Shown: positions 1 to 11,340 of the stretch, piece by piece
Layout of the letters: each line of letters opens with the position of its first letter
Position numbering within the stretch: the stretch's first letter is position 1
DNA from: Datisca glomerata
Taxonomy: Eukaryota > Streptophyta > Magnoliopsida > Cucurbitales > Datiscaceae
Direction of reading: 5' to 3'
DNA: 64,000 bases
Assembly (NCBI GenBank): GCA_003255025.1
Contig: QANY01013423.1
Span: 1,105,779-1,169,778, forward strand
The notes under the pieces: model-generated
Database searches by the model: none
Told to the model about the DNA's origin: nothing
What the model saw: only the letters and a program-made list of their open reading frames with translations
Translations under genes and position numbers: made by a program

Positions 1-98
1 TTCTCAATAGGTTTCTTGGTTACCAATTGAAGATCCGTTTTGAGCTGAAGGATGTTTGTACGTGAAATGGAAGGAAATCGTCATTCGATTGAGTCCCA
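1..98 (-). pseudogene. copia gag fragment, distal part of a gag split by a later insertion
   Basis: Read on the minus strand, these bases encode a recognisable piece of plant copia gag (Retrotran_gag_2/UBN2 type), including the stretch RFPSISRTNILQLKTDLQ. One stop codon lies just before RFPS. The piece starts where the gag half at 4321-4690 stops. The two belong to one older element that was cut by the copia element at 99-4320. The fragment continues past the left edge of the window. The family assignment rests on motif recognition only. Confidence 0.6.
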
Positions 99-1137
99 TG
101 TAGGTTCGATATGGCAACACAATAGGGGGTGTAAAATGAATGTTCAAGAATGAACTTCAATGTTCCACGAGTTTAATCTCTTGAAAAGATAAATAAGTAA
201 TAGATAAAAGCGTTAAAATAAATAATGTTTGCGATAATATAAATGCGGAAATATAAAGCAAGTGAATAAAATAATTACGGAAACTTAAAGTGCGGAAAAT
301 TAAAGTGCAAAAAATAAAAAGAGAAGAAGGAGAAGAAGACAGCCACACGATATTTTTACGTGGTTTGAGAAATTTTATCCCTACGTCCAATGCCTCCCTT
401 GGAGATTTAATCTCATGATCTTCTTAAGGGTGAAAACCAAACCTTACAAACCCAATTGGCTTATGGGTGCCAACTAAACTCACAAGGCCATGTGTTTCGA
501 GATTAAGTGACATCTTACAATAACTCTCTCAAAAGAGTAGAATCTCCAATCTAAGCTCACAAAAAAATAATCCTGCTCGCTCAATAAATTTGCATGTATA
601 AAGCTCAAAATATTAAGAGAGATTTATGAGAGTATTGGGAGAATTTTATGAGCAAGTCTCTCGGCTATGAATTATGTTTTGTGAAGAGAAACGAAGTGTA
701 TTTATAGAGGAGATGTAGGTTAGGGTTTAGGAGGGAAATTTTCAAATTTTGAATATAGACAAAGGAAATGATACTCCATCCTTAATAAGGAGGATAAAAA
801 ATCATTGATTTAAAAGGTAAGGAATACTCCTATGAAAAATAACACAATATGGTAAAAAACTATTTGGGTAAGCTCAATCTCTCTTTATCTACTTGAAATT
901 GAAACTTACTTTGTTTGTGTTTTGTCATTATCTCCCTCTCATGTATTTTGTCTATTGTGCAAGAGACAATCTTCATGCTTTATGAGCTCTTATGAAAATA
1001 AATATTTTCATGATCTTCAATTGGAATGCCTTGTGGTAATTGTTCCAATAACCTCTGCAATCTTGATTAAATTTATTAGCAACGTCAATATTTTGTTATG
1101 ATCTAAAGTTATCTCATAGAGATATATGGTTAAAAAT
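99..1137 (-). repeat. 3' LTR of the nested copia element
   Basis: Aligned by eye to 2989-4320. Shared stretches include the part beginning AATGAATGT and a later one beginning AAAGTTATCTCATAGAG. This copy lacks a block of roughly 150 bases present in the other LTR (about 3980-4130). Its inner end is frayed near 1137 and abuts a purine-rich tract on the minus strand, as expected for a polypurine tract. The inner boundary is approximate. Confidence 0.65.
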
Positions 1138-1730
1138 CTCCTCCTTTTTTATGATGACAAACCACTTAGACAAAAAATGTATTTAATCAAATAAATTTAA
1201 TTTACTCCCCCTAAATATATGCTTACCTATCAAGATAAAAACATAACTTTTAAGCATATTCTATTTTCTCCCCCTTTGTTATCATAAAAAAGAATAAGCC
1301 AATAATAATGAGGAAAAATACTTTTATCTTGACATGGTAAGTAGAAAAAAACTAACTAATATCTAAAATTCTCAAAGTAAGCCTATTTTTACAAAAAAAA
1401 ACTTTCAACATTTAATGATTTTGTGAAAATATCCGCAAGTTGTGTAGTGTCTACAAACTCTAGTAAAATATCTCTTTTATCGGAAACATTCCTTTGATTA
1501 CCAAGAAGCTTGTCAAGATTGTTTATTCCATTTGTAAATTTAAAAATGGTTGAATTTGAATTATTTTATTTATTTTGGCTTTGAATAAGGTCTCGATGCA
1601 AAACATGCAAGGTTGCTTTGATTTTCAAATTCTCAAAATCTCTATGATACTTATTTCCGCACATTGTCCTTCCCTTGAAAAGAATATTCCCGCTATTCCT
1701 TCCCGGCTTATTGTTCCACGAGGTTTTTCA

Positions 1731-2937
1731 TCATTTTTTTCTTTTTTCAATCATTAGGTAATCGGCACCTAATGATCTATGGAATATCTCACTTTTTAAA
1801 AACTCATTTTCTTCTTGAAGTTTTAAAAAATCATTTTTCGTAATTTTGTTCTTTACGCAAAGTTTTTCAAATTCACTATAAAGCTCTTCAAAAGCATTTT
1901 CAAGTTCTTCATAACTAGGTTTATCATTTAAAGTTAGCTTAGAAAAACTTACTTCATCTTCTAGTGCCATGAAACACATGTTTGCAACTTCTTCTTCTTC
2001 GCCAACGGAGCCTCTATCATCGGTCTCATCCCAAGTTGCATTGAATTCTCTTCTTTTAAACTTCTTTGGGGCATTACTTAGATGTGGACAATCAACTTTT
2101 ATGTGTCCATGATTTTTGTACTCATAGCACGTGAGTGTGTCACGGGATATCTTCTTATCATATTTTCTTAGAGTATTTTTGCTTCTATTTAAGAATTTCT
2201 TGAATTCATCTAGTGAGTAGAGTTATGTCATCTTCCTCATCAATCACCATTCTCACTGTCAGATTGTTCAAGTGTTGATTTTAGTGCAATGTTCTCCTTC
2301 TTAGTCATTTTCATTTAGCCTCATTTCATGCATCATCAATGAGCCAATAAGTTCTTCAAGAGAAAATGTGTTGAGATCTTTTGACTTCTTGGATGGCGGT
2401 CACCTTGGCCTTCCAATTCTTTGGTAGACACCTAAGAATTGTTCTCACCATTTCATCATTGGAATAAGTCTTACCAAAATATTTCAAGCCCTTAATAATA
2501 TTGGTAAAATGAATAAACATTTCACGTACAGATTCATCATGCTTCATTTTAAATAATTCATAATTATGAACAAAAATGCTAATTTTTAGATTCTTTAACT
2601 TGATTTGTGCCTTCGTGTGTGACTTCTATCATGTGCCATATAGATTTAGCAGATTCACATGTAACGATTCTATTAAATTTATTTTTATCAAGAGCACAAA
2701 ATAAAACATTCATAGACTTAACATTTAAAGAAATTTTCTTGATTTGGCAATAATTTTACCATCCACAATTTTGAATGGAATGTGAGCACTATTTTCAACA
2801 ACATCTCATAAGTCATAGGCAATCGATTGAATATAAATCATTATTCTCACTTTTCGATAAGTAAAATCATTACCATTGAAAAATGGAGGTTTAGTAGTAG
2901 ATTGACCTTCAATGAAAGAACCACTCATGGATGTCAT
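1731..2937 (-). pseudogene. copia gag with coiled-coil tail, broken
   Basis: On the minus strand the frame starts at ATG 2937, reading MTSMSGSFIEG and then PPFFNGNDFTY, the typical start of plant copia gag. Next come a UBN2-like core (2356-2547, containing EMFIHFTNIIKGLKYFGKTY) and a degenerate zinc-knuckle region with HGHIKVDCPHL near 2085-2115. The end is a Glu/Lys/Leu-rich, probably coiled-coil tail (1731-1979, containing SYEELENAFEEL). Gag would form the particle that packages element RNA. Stops and frameshifts between these blocks make it a pseudogene. The coiled-coil extension resembles SIRE-type gag. Pol, which should follow, is deleted. Confidence 0.7.
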
Positions 2938-2988
2938 AACTCAAGATAATTAAGTCTTATGTATAGAGTACCAAGATTTGATACCAAT

Positions 2989-4320
2989 TGTAAGATCGAT
3001 ATAGTAACCCAAGAGGGGTGTGAATTGGTTGATCGTATTTAAATTAAAAACTTTTCACACTCAAGTGAAAAATGAATGTACAATAATGAACTGCAATGTT
3101 CCACGAGTTTAACTCTTGAAAAGATAAATAAGTAATGGATAAAAGCGGTAAAGTAAATAATGCTTGCGACAATTTAAATGTGGAAATATAAAGCAAGAAA
3201 ATATAATTATTACGGGAACTTAAAGTGCGACAATTAAATTTGTGAAAATTAAGTGCGAAATGGAAATGTGGAAAATAAGTGCGGAAAATTAAAGTGCAAA
3301 AAATAAATAGCAAAAAATAAAAAGAGAATAAGAAAAAGAAGATATGCACACGATATTTTTACGTGGTTTGGAAAATCATATCCCTACGTCCACGCTCCAA
3401 TACGCCCCTTGGAGATTTTTAATCCCACGATTTTCTTAAGGGTACCAAACCTTACAAACTCAATTTGCTTATGGGTGCCAACTAAACCTCACAAGATTAT
3501 GTGTTTCGAGATTAAGTGACCTCTTACAATAACTCTATCAAAATAGTAGAATCTTCAATCAAAGCTCACAAAAAAAATTAATCTTGCTCACTCAATAAGG
3601 TTGCAAGTATAAAGCTCAAAATATTAAGAGAGATTTATGAGAGTATTGTGAGAGTTTTAGGAGCAGGTCTCTTGGCTATGAATTGTGTTCTGTGAAAAGA
3701 AACAGGGTGTATTTATAGAGGAAATGGAAGTTAGGGTTTAGGAGGAAAATTTTCAAATTTTGAATATAGACAAATGAAAGAACACTCCATCCTTAATAAG
3801 GAGGACAAAAAATCATTGACCTAAAAGGTAAGGAATACTCTTACAAAAAATAACACAATATGGTTAAAAAACCATTTGGGTAAGTTCCATATATCTTTTA
3901 TCTACTTGAAATTGAAACTTACTTCTTTTGTGCTTTTCATTATCTTCCTCTCATGTATTTTGTCTATTGTGCAAGAGACATATGATTATTGGCGTTTAGG
4001 AATTTTATGGATGGAGACTTAATTTAAGGATATGCATCCCTAAATATATTGAGTTTTAATAAAGACAAATAAAATGAGTAAGCTTGTAATAAAAATTACA
4101 TGAAGGTGAATATCTCCATGATCTTCAATCTTCATGCTTTATGAGCTCCTATGAAAAAAAATATTTTCATTATCTTTAATTGGAATGCCTTGTGATAATT
4201 TTTTCAATAGTTTCTGCAAACTTGATTAAATTTATTAGTAACATCAATGATTTGTTATCATCTAAAGTTATCTCATAGAGATATAAAACTAACAATCTAT
4301 ACCTCTTTCGAGGTCTTACA
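2989..4320 (-). repeat. 5' LTR of the nested copia element
   Basis: A 1332-bp LTR bounded by an inverted pair, TGTAAGA at the left and TCTTACA at the right. It lies immediately beyond the primer-binding-site candidate. It contains the same polyadenylation-type AT-rich stretches as 99-1137. It also holds an extra block at about 3980-4130 that the partner LTR lacks; whether this is an insertion here or a deletion there is not resolved. Confidence 0.7.
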
Positions 4321-4690
4321 GCCAATGACATAAGAGAGAGTCATGGGGGAAAGGGTTGCGTTGATGAGAGTTAATAGTGACTGGTCCTGAGCAATCCATT
4401 GCTCAAATCTGGGGTTGGGTTTAGTAACATCACCGATCTTGGTAAACTAAGTTGGGCAAGAAATCGTTCCTCAATATAACCGAAGACACCGTGAGCCTTC
4501 AAAATAGCCAAAATTTGATGCTTCTAAAGGATGAAATTGGAGGAATCAAGACGAATTGAAATGAGGTTACATATGTTAAAGAGAAGGAAGATGGGTGAAG
4601 GAGAGGATTTTCAGAAAGAACGGGAGAGGCAACGATTTTTGAAGGGCAATCTGTGTAACCACGATTTGAATAAGAGGTAGGAATCATCTA
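4321..4690 (-). pseudogene. copia gag fragment, proximal half of the split gag
   Basis: Minus-strand translation gives a copia gag core with small frame breaks. One part contains LAILKAHGVFGYIEERFL-like residues. Another reads RFEQWIAQDQSLLTLINATL followed by SPMTLSYVIG. In intact relatives this runs on into a segment with W-x-x-x-E and RF-x-SISRT, which here lies at 1-98 on the far side of the inserted element. The split shows that the 99-4320 element is the younger one. No matching LTR of the older element was found. Confidence 0.65.
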
Positions 4691-5301
4691 TGATGTAATT
4701 TGCGCATGGTTCAAGAACCTAATGATCAATTTTAAAGAAGAAGAAACCTCAATCCATTTTCCATGACACAAATATAACTTTAGAGATAAGACCTATGACC
4801 CAAATTGATACTTCGAATGAACCAAATGTATGATTTAGACGTCATACTCAAGAACAATAAGAAAAAGTGAGTGGTAAGTCTAGGTTTTAGATGCCACAAG
4901 AATATTCTTGATAAGTCTGAAAAGTTCTAAGAATAATCAAAGAGAAAACTCTCACAAAAAAATTATATTGATAAAAAGTTCTTCAAAACATTGTGAAACC
5001 ACACTTAAATAGAAAAAAACTAGAAGCTTAGAGAGTCCTAAAGTGCTTAGATAATCTAGACTAGATTTAAAAGATAAAGAAATACTAATTACCATAAATA
5101 AGGAACTTGTAATCTACTCAAAAGACTCGTATTGATTGTCCACTTCTAGGTTATGATTGTCAAGTTGTCTTGATTCCCTATCAACATTTAAAATGCCAAG
5201 TCATGCTCTGTACAGACTGTCATGTTGGACGCCACGACATGCTCCATGTTGGACGCCACGTCATGCTCCATGTAGATTATGAGGTTGACAAGTCAAACTT
5301 A
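4691..5301. other. non-genic stretch with a short tandem repeat
   Basis: No gene is seen. At 5221-5268 a 24-bp unit beginning CATGTTGGACGCCACG occurs twice in tandem, followed by a partial third copy. The stretch probably holds the 3' non-coding end or LTR of the gypsy element that follows and the leader of the split copia element, but no LTR ends could be recognised. Confidence 0.4.
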
Positions 5302-7215
5302 TTATTTTTCAAAATTAGACATCTCCACACTTGTTTGGGCCTCCACTTGCTCCACTAGCACATTGAGTGCTTCAGCCATCCTCTTTGCTCTAGCTCTTGT
5401 GATTGGACCGCTTGGTACTTGAAGTGGATCCACCCTTTGAGTTTGTGCAACTGGATCTTCATCATTCTCTCCCTCTTGAGAAGGATTTATCCTTAAATCA
5501 TCACCTACATCAAACAAAAACAAGTCAATCACATTAAATGTAGCACTTACATTGTACTCACCTGGAAGGTCTAGCTTGTAGGCATTGTCATTGATTCTTG
5601 CAAGGACTTGGAATGGTCTGTCACCCCTTGGTTGCAATTTGGACCTCCTTTATTCGGGACATCGCTCTTTTCTCATGTGCAACCATACCCAATCTTCGCT
5701 TCAAAGATAATTTTTTTCCTTCCTTTGTTTGTTTGCTTGCTTGGCATAATGCTCGACTCTCTTTTTAATGTTTAGTTGTGTCTGCTCGTGGATATTCCTC
5801 ACAAATTCAGCTCTCTTTTTGCCACCAAAGTTAACATATTCTTTCATAGGTAAATGAAGCAAATCCAAAGGAGTTAATGGATTAAAACCATATACAACTT
5901 CATATGGTGAAAATTGTATTTTCGAATGCACATGTCTATTGTATGCAAACTCTACATGTGGTAAACACTCCTTCCATGACTTCAAGTTCTTTTGGATGAT
6001 AGCTCTTAACAAGGTGGACAAAGTTTTATTTACTACCTCCGTTTGACTATCGGTTTGAGGATGACAAATGGTTGAAAATAAGAGTTTGGTTCATAGTTTA
6101 CCAAATGAAGTCTTCCAAAAGTAGCTTAAGAACTTAGAATCCCTATCTAAAACTATAGTCCTAGGCATATCATGCAACCTAACTACTCCCTGAAGAATAA
6201 ATCAGCTATATGAGACACATCATTTGATTTTGTTACATTGAATGAAGTGTGTCGTCTTAGAAAATCTATCCAGCACCACAAAAATAGAATCTTTTCATTT
6301 CTTAGTTCTAGGTAACCCTAACACAAAATCCATCAAAATATCAACCCAAGGTTCCCTAGGTATATCATATGGTGTGTACGTTCCATGGGGTTTAATATTT
6401 GACTTAGCTTGTTTACACTTCACACACCTTTCACAAATTCTTTCTACATCCCTTCTCATATGTGGCCAAAAGAAGTGCTCATGCAAAATGTCTAATGTTT
6501 TAGTTGTACCAAAGTACCCCATCAAACCATCTCCATGTGCTTCCTTAACTAGCAACTCTCTCAATGAACTCTTAGGCCCATAAAGTTTATTTTCCCTAAA
6601 TAAGTAACTATCATGCCTATAAGATTTATCAAAAGCAACATTTTCGCATGCATTAAACACATTGGTAAAATCATGATCATCAACATACAATTCTTTAATG
6701 TATTCAAAATCAAGCAATTTGGCATATAGGGTAGAGATTAATGTATACCTTATTGACAGAACATCAACCACAATGTTCTCTTTCCCTTACTTATACTTGA
6801 TTACATATGGAAATGTTTCTATGAATTCCACCCACTTGGCATGTCGTTTGTTGAGTTTATGTTGTCCCTTCAAGTGCTTCAAGGATTCATGATTCGTGTG
6901 AATCACAAATTATTTAGTCCACAAGTAGTATTGCCATGTTTCCAAAGCATACATCTCCTTATCATATGTTGGGTAGTTCGAAACAACCCTATCGAATTTC
7001 TCACTAAAGTAGGCAATTGGTCGACCTCTTACATCAGGACATCACCCATATCTATACCTGAAGCATCCACTCAATTTTGAAGGTTTTAGCAAAGTTAGGT
7101 AAAGCAAGCAAATGTGCATTGGTTAGTTTTTCCTTGAACAAATTGAATGTCTTTTCTTGTCCACTACCCCACTTAAATCATATATTCTTTTTAATGACTT
7201 TGGTTAAAGGTGAAA
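5302..7215 (-). pseudogene. Ty3/gypsy pol remnant: RT end, RNase H, integrase
   Basis: On the minus strand, from right to left, the remnant shows several parts in order. (1) RT thumb and RNase H start (about 6780-7215), including NLFKEKLTNAHLLALPNF and CDASGID. (2) The integrase HHCC zinc region (6295-6771), with HGDGLMGYFGTTKTLDILH and CERCVKCK. (3) The catalytic core, with DRDSKF and a TEVVNK glutamate segment (about 6020-6290). (4) The integrase C-terminal part (5701-6021). (5) A tail with LPGEYNVSATFNV and GPITRARAK (5302-5637). Stops and frameshifts separate the blocks, so it is dead. No RT catalytic core, gag or LTR is present on the right side. The PITRARAK tail suggests a CRM-like or related branch, with low certainty. 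Confidence 0.8.
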
Positions 7216-7923
7216 CTATGGTGCTAAAAAATTTTACAATGTGGGAAGATAAAAAGCTTGAAGAGAAGACGAATACAGAAGGAAGAAACAGAGATGGAGA
7301 AGAAGAAGAAAGTCACTGGAATGCTCATTAACCTCAAGCAAAGAAAAAAGTGAGATAAGATATAACACCTACTAACGACAAGAGATAGCAAAGTACAAAA
7401 CTAACCCCAATAGTTAAAAAGTAATATAAAACAACTACACTTATTTTATCTCTTCATTAACATAGATTACATATATTTAATACAATTTTATAAATCTTAA
7501 CAACATATTACGGATGACAATTGCCAAATTACATCTGTCTAATACAACTTTATAGATTTGATAAGTTACAAAATTAATTAATTATAAATTTTAGTTCATT
7601 TATTATTATTTAAAAACAAACAAAAATATTTAGCAAAATTAATTAATTTATATATTAAATTAATTTATAAATTTAATTAATTTATAAATGTTAATTAATT
7701 AGGTTTCTTAAGTGACAACATTTTTAAATAATCTTTCTAAAGACAATAAAAAATCTTATTACAGACTTTCTTCTTAATGTATAATAAAACTTTACAAGTA
7801 TGAAACATAATCTCTCTTCATAGCACATGATATTTTTTTCTAATTTGAACTTCAAATGAACGTTTGCAGTACTGATCAATATGCCCACATATGTTTTACT
7901 AATAATAAAAAAATGCTGAAAAG
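7216..7923. other. AT-rich spacer
   Basis: No gene is seen. The left part is purine-rich. The part from about 7440 is very AT-rich with short runs of TTAATTAATT type. It is the left flank of family X copy I. Confidence 0.5.
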
Positions 7924-7982
7924 TGTTATTCGCCGCAGCGCGTGCGCTGTGAAAGCGTGTGGCTCGAGACCATTTAAAAATT

Positions 7983-8662
7983 ACATTTGGTTCTCTCTTC
8001 AAGATCTAGCCTAGTCGACTGAATTCGCCACATTGGGGCTATGGGAATCGAACCCACTTCTTCCAAGACCCCCTAATCCCCGTGAACTCACCCACTCGTC
8101 TATAGCAAATTACTCGCTTCCATTACGGTCGACCCTGGGTTAAAGGGCTTTAATGCCCCGAAAACAACGTTCGACTTGCATGTGTTAAGCATATAGCTAG
8201 CGTTCCTTCTGAGCCGGGATCAAACTCTTCTTTTGAGTATGATTGGGCCTTGTAGTGGTATAACCTGGTGAACCGAGCGTACTACTGAACATTGATTCTC
8301 TTTCCTGAGCCCTATTATATACACACCAACTCGATCAAAATCAAAGAACACTTATTACATGCTTGATTTCCTAAACTCTTTCTCCCCAGCACCCCCTGGC
8401 CAAAAACCATAAAGCCAAGATCTCTATGAAGCGAGGAAAATAATACGGATGTGCAGCAGAGAATGAAGAAAAATGAATGCTATAAGAGCTTGGACAGAAT
8501 AAGGTCTAGGGGAGACCGCCCATTTTTCACATGTGAGGGGAAGACTAGTCAAAGATTTGAGCTGTAAACTCGCAATATAGACATGAAAAAAAGGAAGATA
8601 TTGAGACGGAATATGAATGAAGGATTGAAGCATCTGATCGGGCTCTGGAGATGAATACCGAA
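7983..8662. other. nuclear insertion of mitochondrial DNA (rrn18 5' region)
   Basis: The related LTR at 15889-17742 runs uninterrupted through GACCATTTAAAAATT and then AAACTCTTAATAAAG. Here those two stretches are separated by about 680 foreign bases, which gives both junctions without guessing. The insert contains the start of mitochondrial small-subunit rRNA in reverse orientation (8156-8234), with mitochondrial-like spacer on both sides. There is no target duplication, only a few shared A/T bases at the joins, as expected of end-joining capture. The insert is non-functional here. Confidence 0.8.
8156..8234 (-). pseudogene. rrn18: mitochondrial 18S rRNA 5' fragment
   Basis: The minus strand reads GAGTTTGATCC, CGGCTCAGAAGGAACGCTAG, CTATATGCTTAACACATGC and AAGTCGAACGTTGTTTTCGG in succession. 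This is the conserved 5' end of plant mitochondrial small-subunit rRNA; the plastid version differs after GTCGAACG. Homology ends after about 79 bases and the sequence switches to other DNA, so this is a recombined fragment, as is common in plant mitochondrial genomes before transfer. Bases 8035-8060 on the minus strand (GGGTTCGATTCCC) look like a tRNA T-arm, but no full tRNA can be folded. Confidence 0.85.
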
Positions 8663-9533
8663 AAACTTTTAATAAAGATCGAATCTTTTAATAAAATAAA
8701 ACTTGCGCAACACCACAATAACCAAATAAAAAAAATTATTGAAAACTTTTTTCAATCAGTCAGGATCCATTATATATTTATACATTAAATCTACAACATA
8801 TAATGTTAAGAATCATATACATCTTATAGTCTATATCAAGCATCCTTGCAAAACTGATCGATCCTCCATCCGACAAAACCGTTCCAACGATTAGTAAACT
8901 CCGAGATCAACACTAAGATCTTTCAAGTCAATCTTCAACGTACTACGACGTGTGTGGGCACGTGGAATATTACAAGACACTTTTTATGTCTCTCGATCTA
9001 CTCAGCGAATGAGATCTAGAGATTTACTAAGAATGACTTTAGTGAGATGATTTTCTAAAAGAACGCGATGATTATTCTTTCAGAGTTTTGATTTACTACC
9101 AATCACAGAGAAAAATCACTTTTGACGCCAACAGTGTTTTCAATTCAATTTTTTTGATGAACTGATAATCTGATGATCTGATTCATCAGCTGAGGCCATT
9201 AGAATAATATTTGTATATTTTCTAGATAATGGTGTATCAAATTTTTTAGGGATAAACTGAAATAATATTTAATTGTAAAATTATCAATTGTAATGAGACC
9301 CATTGCAACTGTGCCTGATGGCACCACTGTAGTGTAGTGTGGCAGTACAATAGTCCATGTCAATCTCTGATATCTAATCAGTGATTGGCACATGATAATT
9401 ACTGTGAATTAAATATTTATTTTAATCAGATAAATATCTAGATATTAGTTAATTCAAAATTAATATATTTGATTATCCCTATCAATTAACTTATCTATTA
9501 TTTCACAAATAATAGGATTTAGTTTATTCAAAT

Positions 9534-10187
9534 TAGGGTGTTCAAAAATCGTCCAGGTCGTATAATCCGATCCGAAATGAATCGAAGTTGATCGGTTTGG
9601 ACAATTTTTTCCCTTTATTTGGGTGGTTCGATCTTCATTTAGTAAAGGACCAAACTTTCGATTCGGTCTAGAACTTCAGCCAATTCTGGACCAAACCGAT
9701 CAAACCGTTCGTATTCCTCCGCATATATATAGCATATTATTTCTCAAGCCTAGCCTTCCTTCCTAGAAGTGATGCTATCCAACTTCTTCCATTTTCTCAC
9801 CGATTGTCCCCTCCTCTCCGCACTGGGAGCAGAGTCGTGTCGTGCATCCACCACCATTGTTCTTCCACCATCGTCATCTCCTCTATGTGTTGTGCTTCCA
9901 CCATCGTCATCTCCTCTCTGCGCTGTGATTCCACCATCGTCACATATAATTAGTACTAACAATAGTTCTGGTGTTGTGATGGAAATTTTCAGTTTGAGAA
10001 AGTTTCATCGATATTTATTGTAAAATAGGCATTTAGACCGTAAAATCCGATCGAACTGACCGTTGAAGTCGGTCTTTTCGGTTCAGATTTTTTTACAGTG
10101 TTTTGGTCAGTTCGGTCCTCCTATAATTTTCGGTCTGGTCTCATTTTCCTCCAAAAATTTGACCAGACCGACCATTGAACACCCCTA
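9534..10187. mobile_element. hAT-type non-autonomous transposon with 8-bp target duplication
   Basis: The 654-bp insert has inverted ends TAGGGTGTTCAA and TTGAACACCCCTA. It is flanked by ATTCAAAT (9526-9533) and TTTCAAAT (10188-10195), an 8-bp duplication with one mismatch. The sister LTR has the empty site GATTCAAATTATATC near 16760. Subterminal regions are rich in GACCGAACC/GGTTCGGTC-type words, common in plant hAT miniature elements. It encodes no transposase. Inside, at 9862-9945, a 33-bp unit containing CCACCATCGTCATCTCCTCT repeats about 2.5 times. An autonomous hAT transposase elsewhere would have moved it. Confidence 0.85.
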
Positions 10188-11340
10188 TTTCAAATTATTA
10201 TCTAATAATAATTTAATTATCTAATTTCACAAATTAGATATTCTGTCTCACTTATCGATAATTAGAAAAATAATAGATAATTATATATATATATATAATT
10301 CAATTAATTAATTAATCACATATAGTTATCTCATAATTATGTTGTTACCACAAAATAAAATTTTATTTTGCAAGTGAGTACTTTTCTCATATCCTGAAAT
10401 ATTCACACCATAGAATGCGTAGTACAAAAGTAATTTGAGGACCATAGGCCTATAATAAGCTCTAATAAACCAAAGTATTAATTAAACTTTTTATTTAAAT
10501 AATCTTATTTACTAATTCTATTATTTATCCACTATAATAGGAAATTGAACTCTTACTGATGATAGAATGTATTTACAGAGTATTTTCATGTAATCCACAA
10601 AATATAATCATTTCATGTATTATTGTCATTCATCTATTGGTTCGTAAATTAGAGCTGGTCAAAATTACTGTTTTACCTCTCTAAATACCTCTTGATCATT
10701 CAATATCATTAACCTACTAGTGAATGACTAATTTATATCTTATTATAAATTTAAGCTCAATAACTATTCAGTTCTAGAATTAACACATAAGATAACCAAT
10801 ATACGACCCGTTAAGAAAGCTTGGATTCCAAATCTTGCAAGATTATGTTCCCAGCCATTTACATCCCTGAATCTCCAAAATAAAAGTCACTAGCTTGTTT
10901 TACGATCAAACCTTAACGAGTGAATCAAAAGAAAGATTTAGTAGATATGCGTAGGAGGTCATGACTACTTAGAATTTAGATTAGTCTACATATGATCATC
11001 GAATTGATGTATATTAAATCTTTATGATAAACAACACGTTGATGAAGATATTAATTCACATCGGTCCAGTCATATATAATCTAATTAAATAATGTACATT
11101 CACTAAGATGTCTATACATATCAATGATCTGGATCGAGATCACACGCATTCATAATGCTTAGTGAACCGTACTAGCAACCATTCATTAAAAATTTCATAC
11201 TTTAATATGTTGCTGACATTTTTATTCATTATTTATGATCTTAATCATCTTGTATCAATACAAGATCATAGTCTCATTAATGAATATGAAATTTCATATA
11301 TTTATATAAATTATTTCCTCTATATGTGCTTGTCTCTATT

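Larger units (their letters stand above)
99..4320 (-). mobile_element. internally deleted copia element nested in an older copia gag
   Basis: Two related direct copies flank the element. The right (5') LTR opens with TGTAAGATCG and closes with GAGGTCTTACA. The left (3') LTR opens with TGTAGGTTCG. Just inside the right LTR is a primer-binding-site candidate reading TGGTATCAAATC on the minus strand, like the usual copia initiator-Met site. Between the LTRs are a gag gene and only the tail of RNase H (about 1400-1490, minus strand, reading VDTTQLADIFTKSLN). Protease, integrase and reverse transcriptase are missing, so the element depended on others to move. No clean 5-bp target duplication is visible, and about 24 bases of the host gag seem lost at the site. 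Gag features suggest the SIRE/Maximus branch, which is inference. Confidence 0.75.
7924..11330 (-). repeat. 3' LTR of family X copy I, expanded by two insertions
   Basis: It starts TGTTATTCGCCGCAGCG, comparable to TGTTAGAATTCGCAGCG at the start of the copy III LTR. With the two insertions (7983-8662 and 9534-10187) subtracted, its length is close to the 2.1 kb of the LTRs in copies II and III. The inner end stops near 11330, within a stretch that continues in copy III as ATAAATCATTTAACAAT. The terminal CCCAACA and the polypurine tract are missing. Confidence 0.75.

Noticed and set aside
8035..8110. A tRNA gene inside the mitochondrial insertion
   Set aside because: Only a T-arm-like half is visible; no matching acceptor, D-arm or anticodon arm could be placed.
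9750..10023. Frames within the hAT element as a transposase fragment
   Set aside because: The frames are made of the 33-bp repeat and low-complexity residues; no hAT dimerisation or DDE motif.
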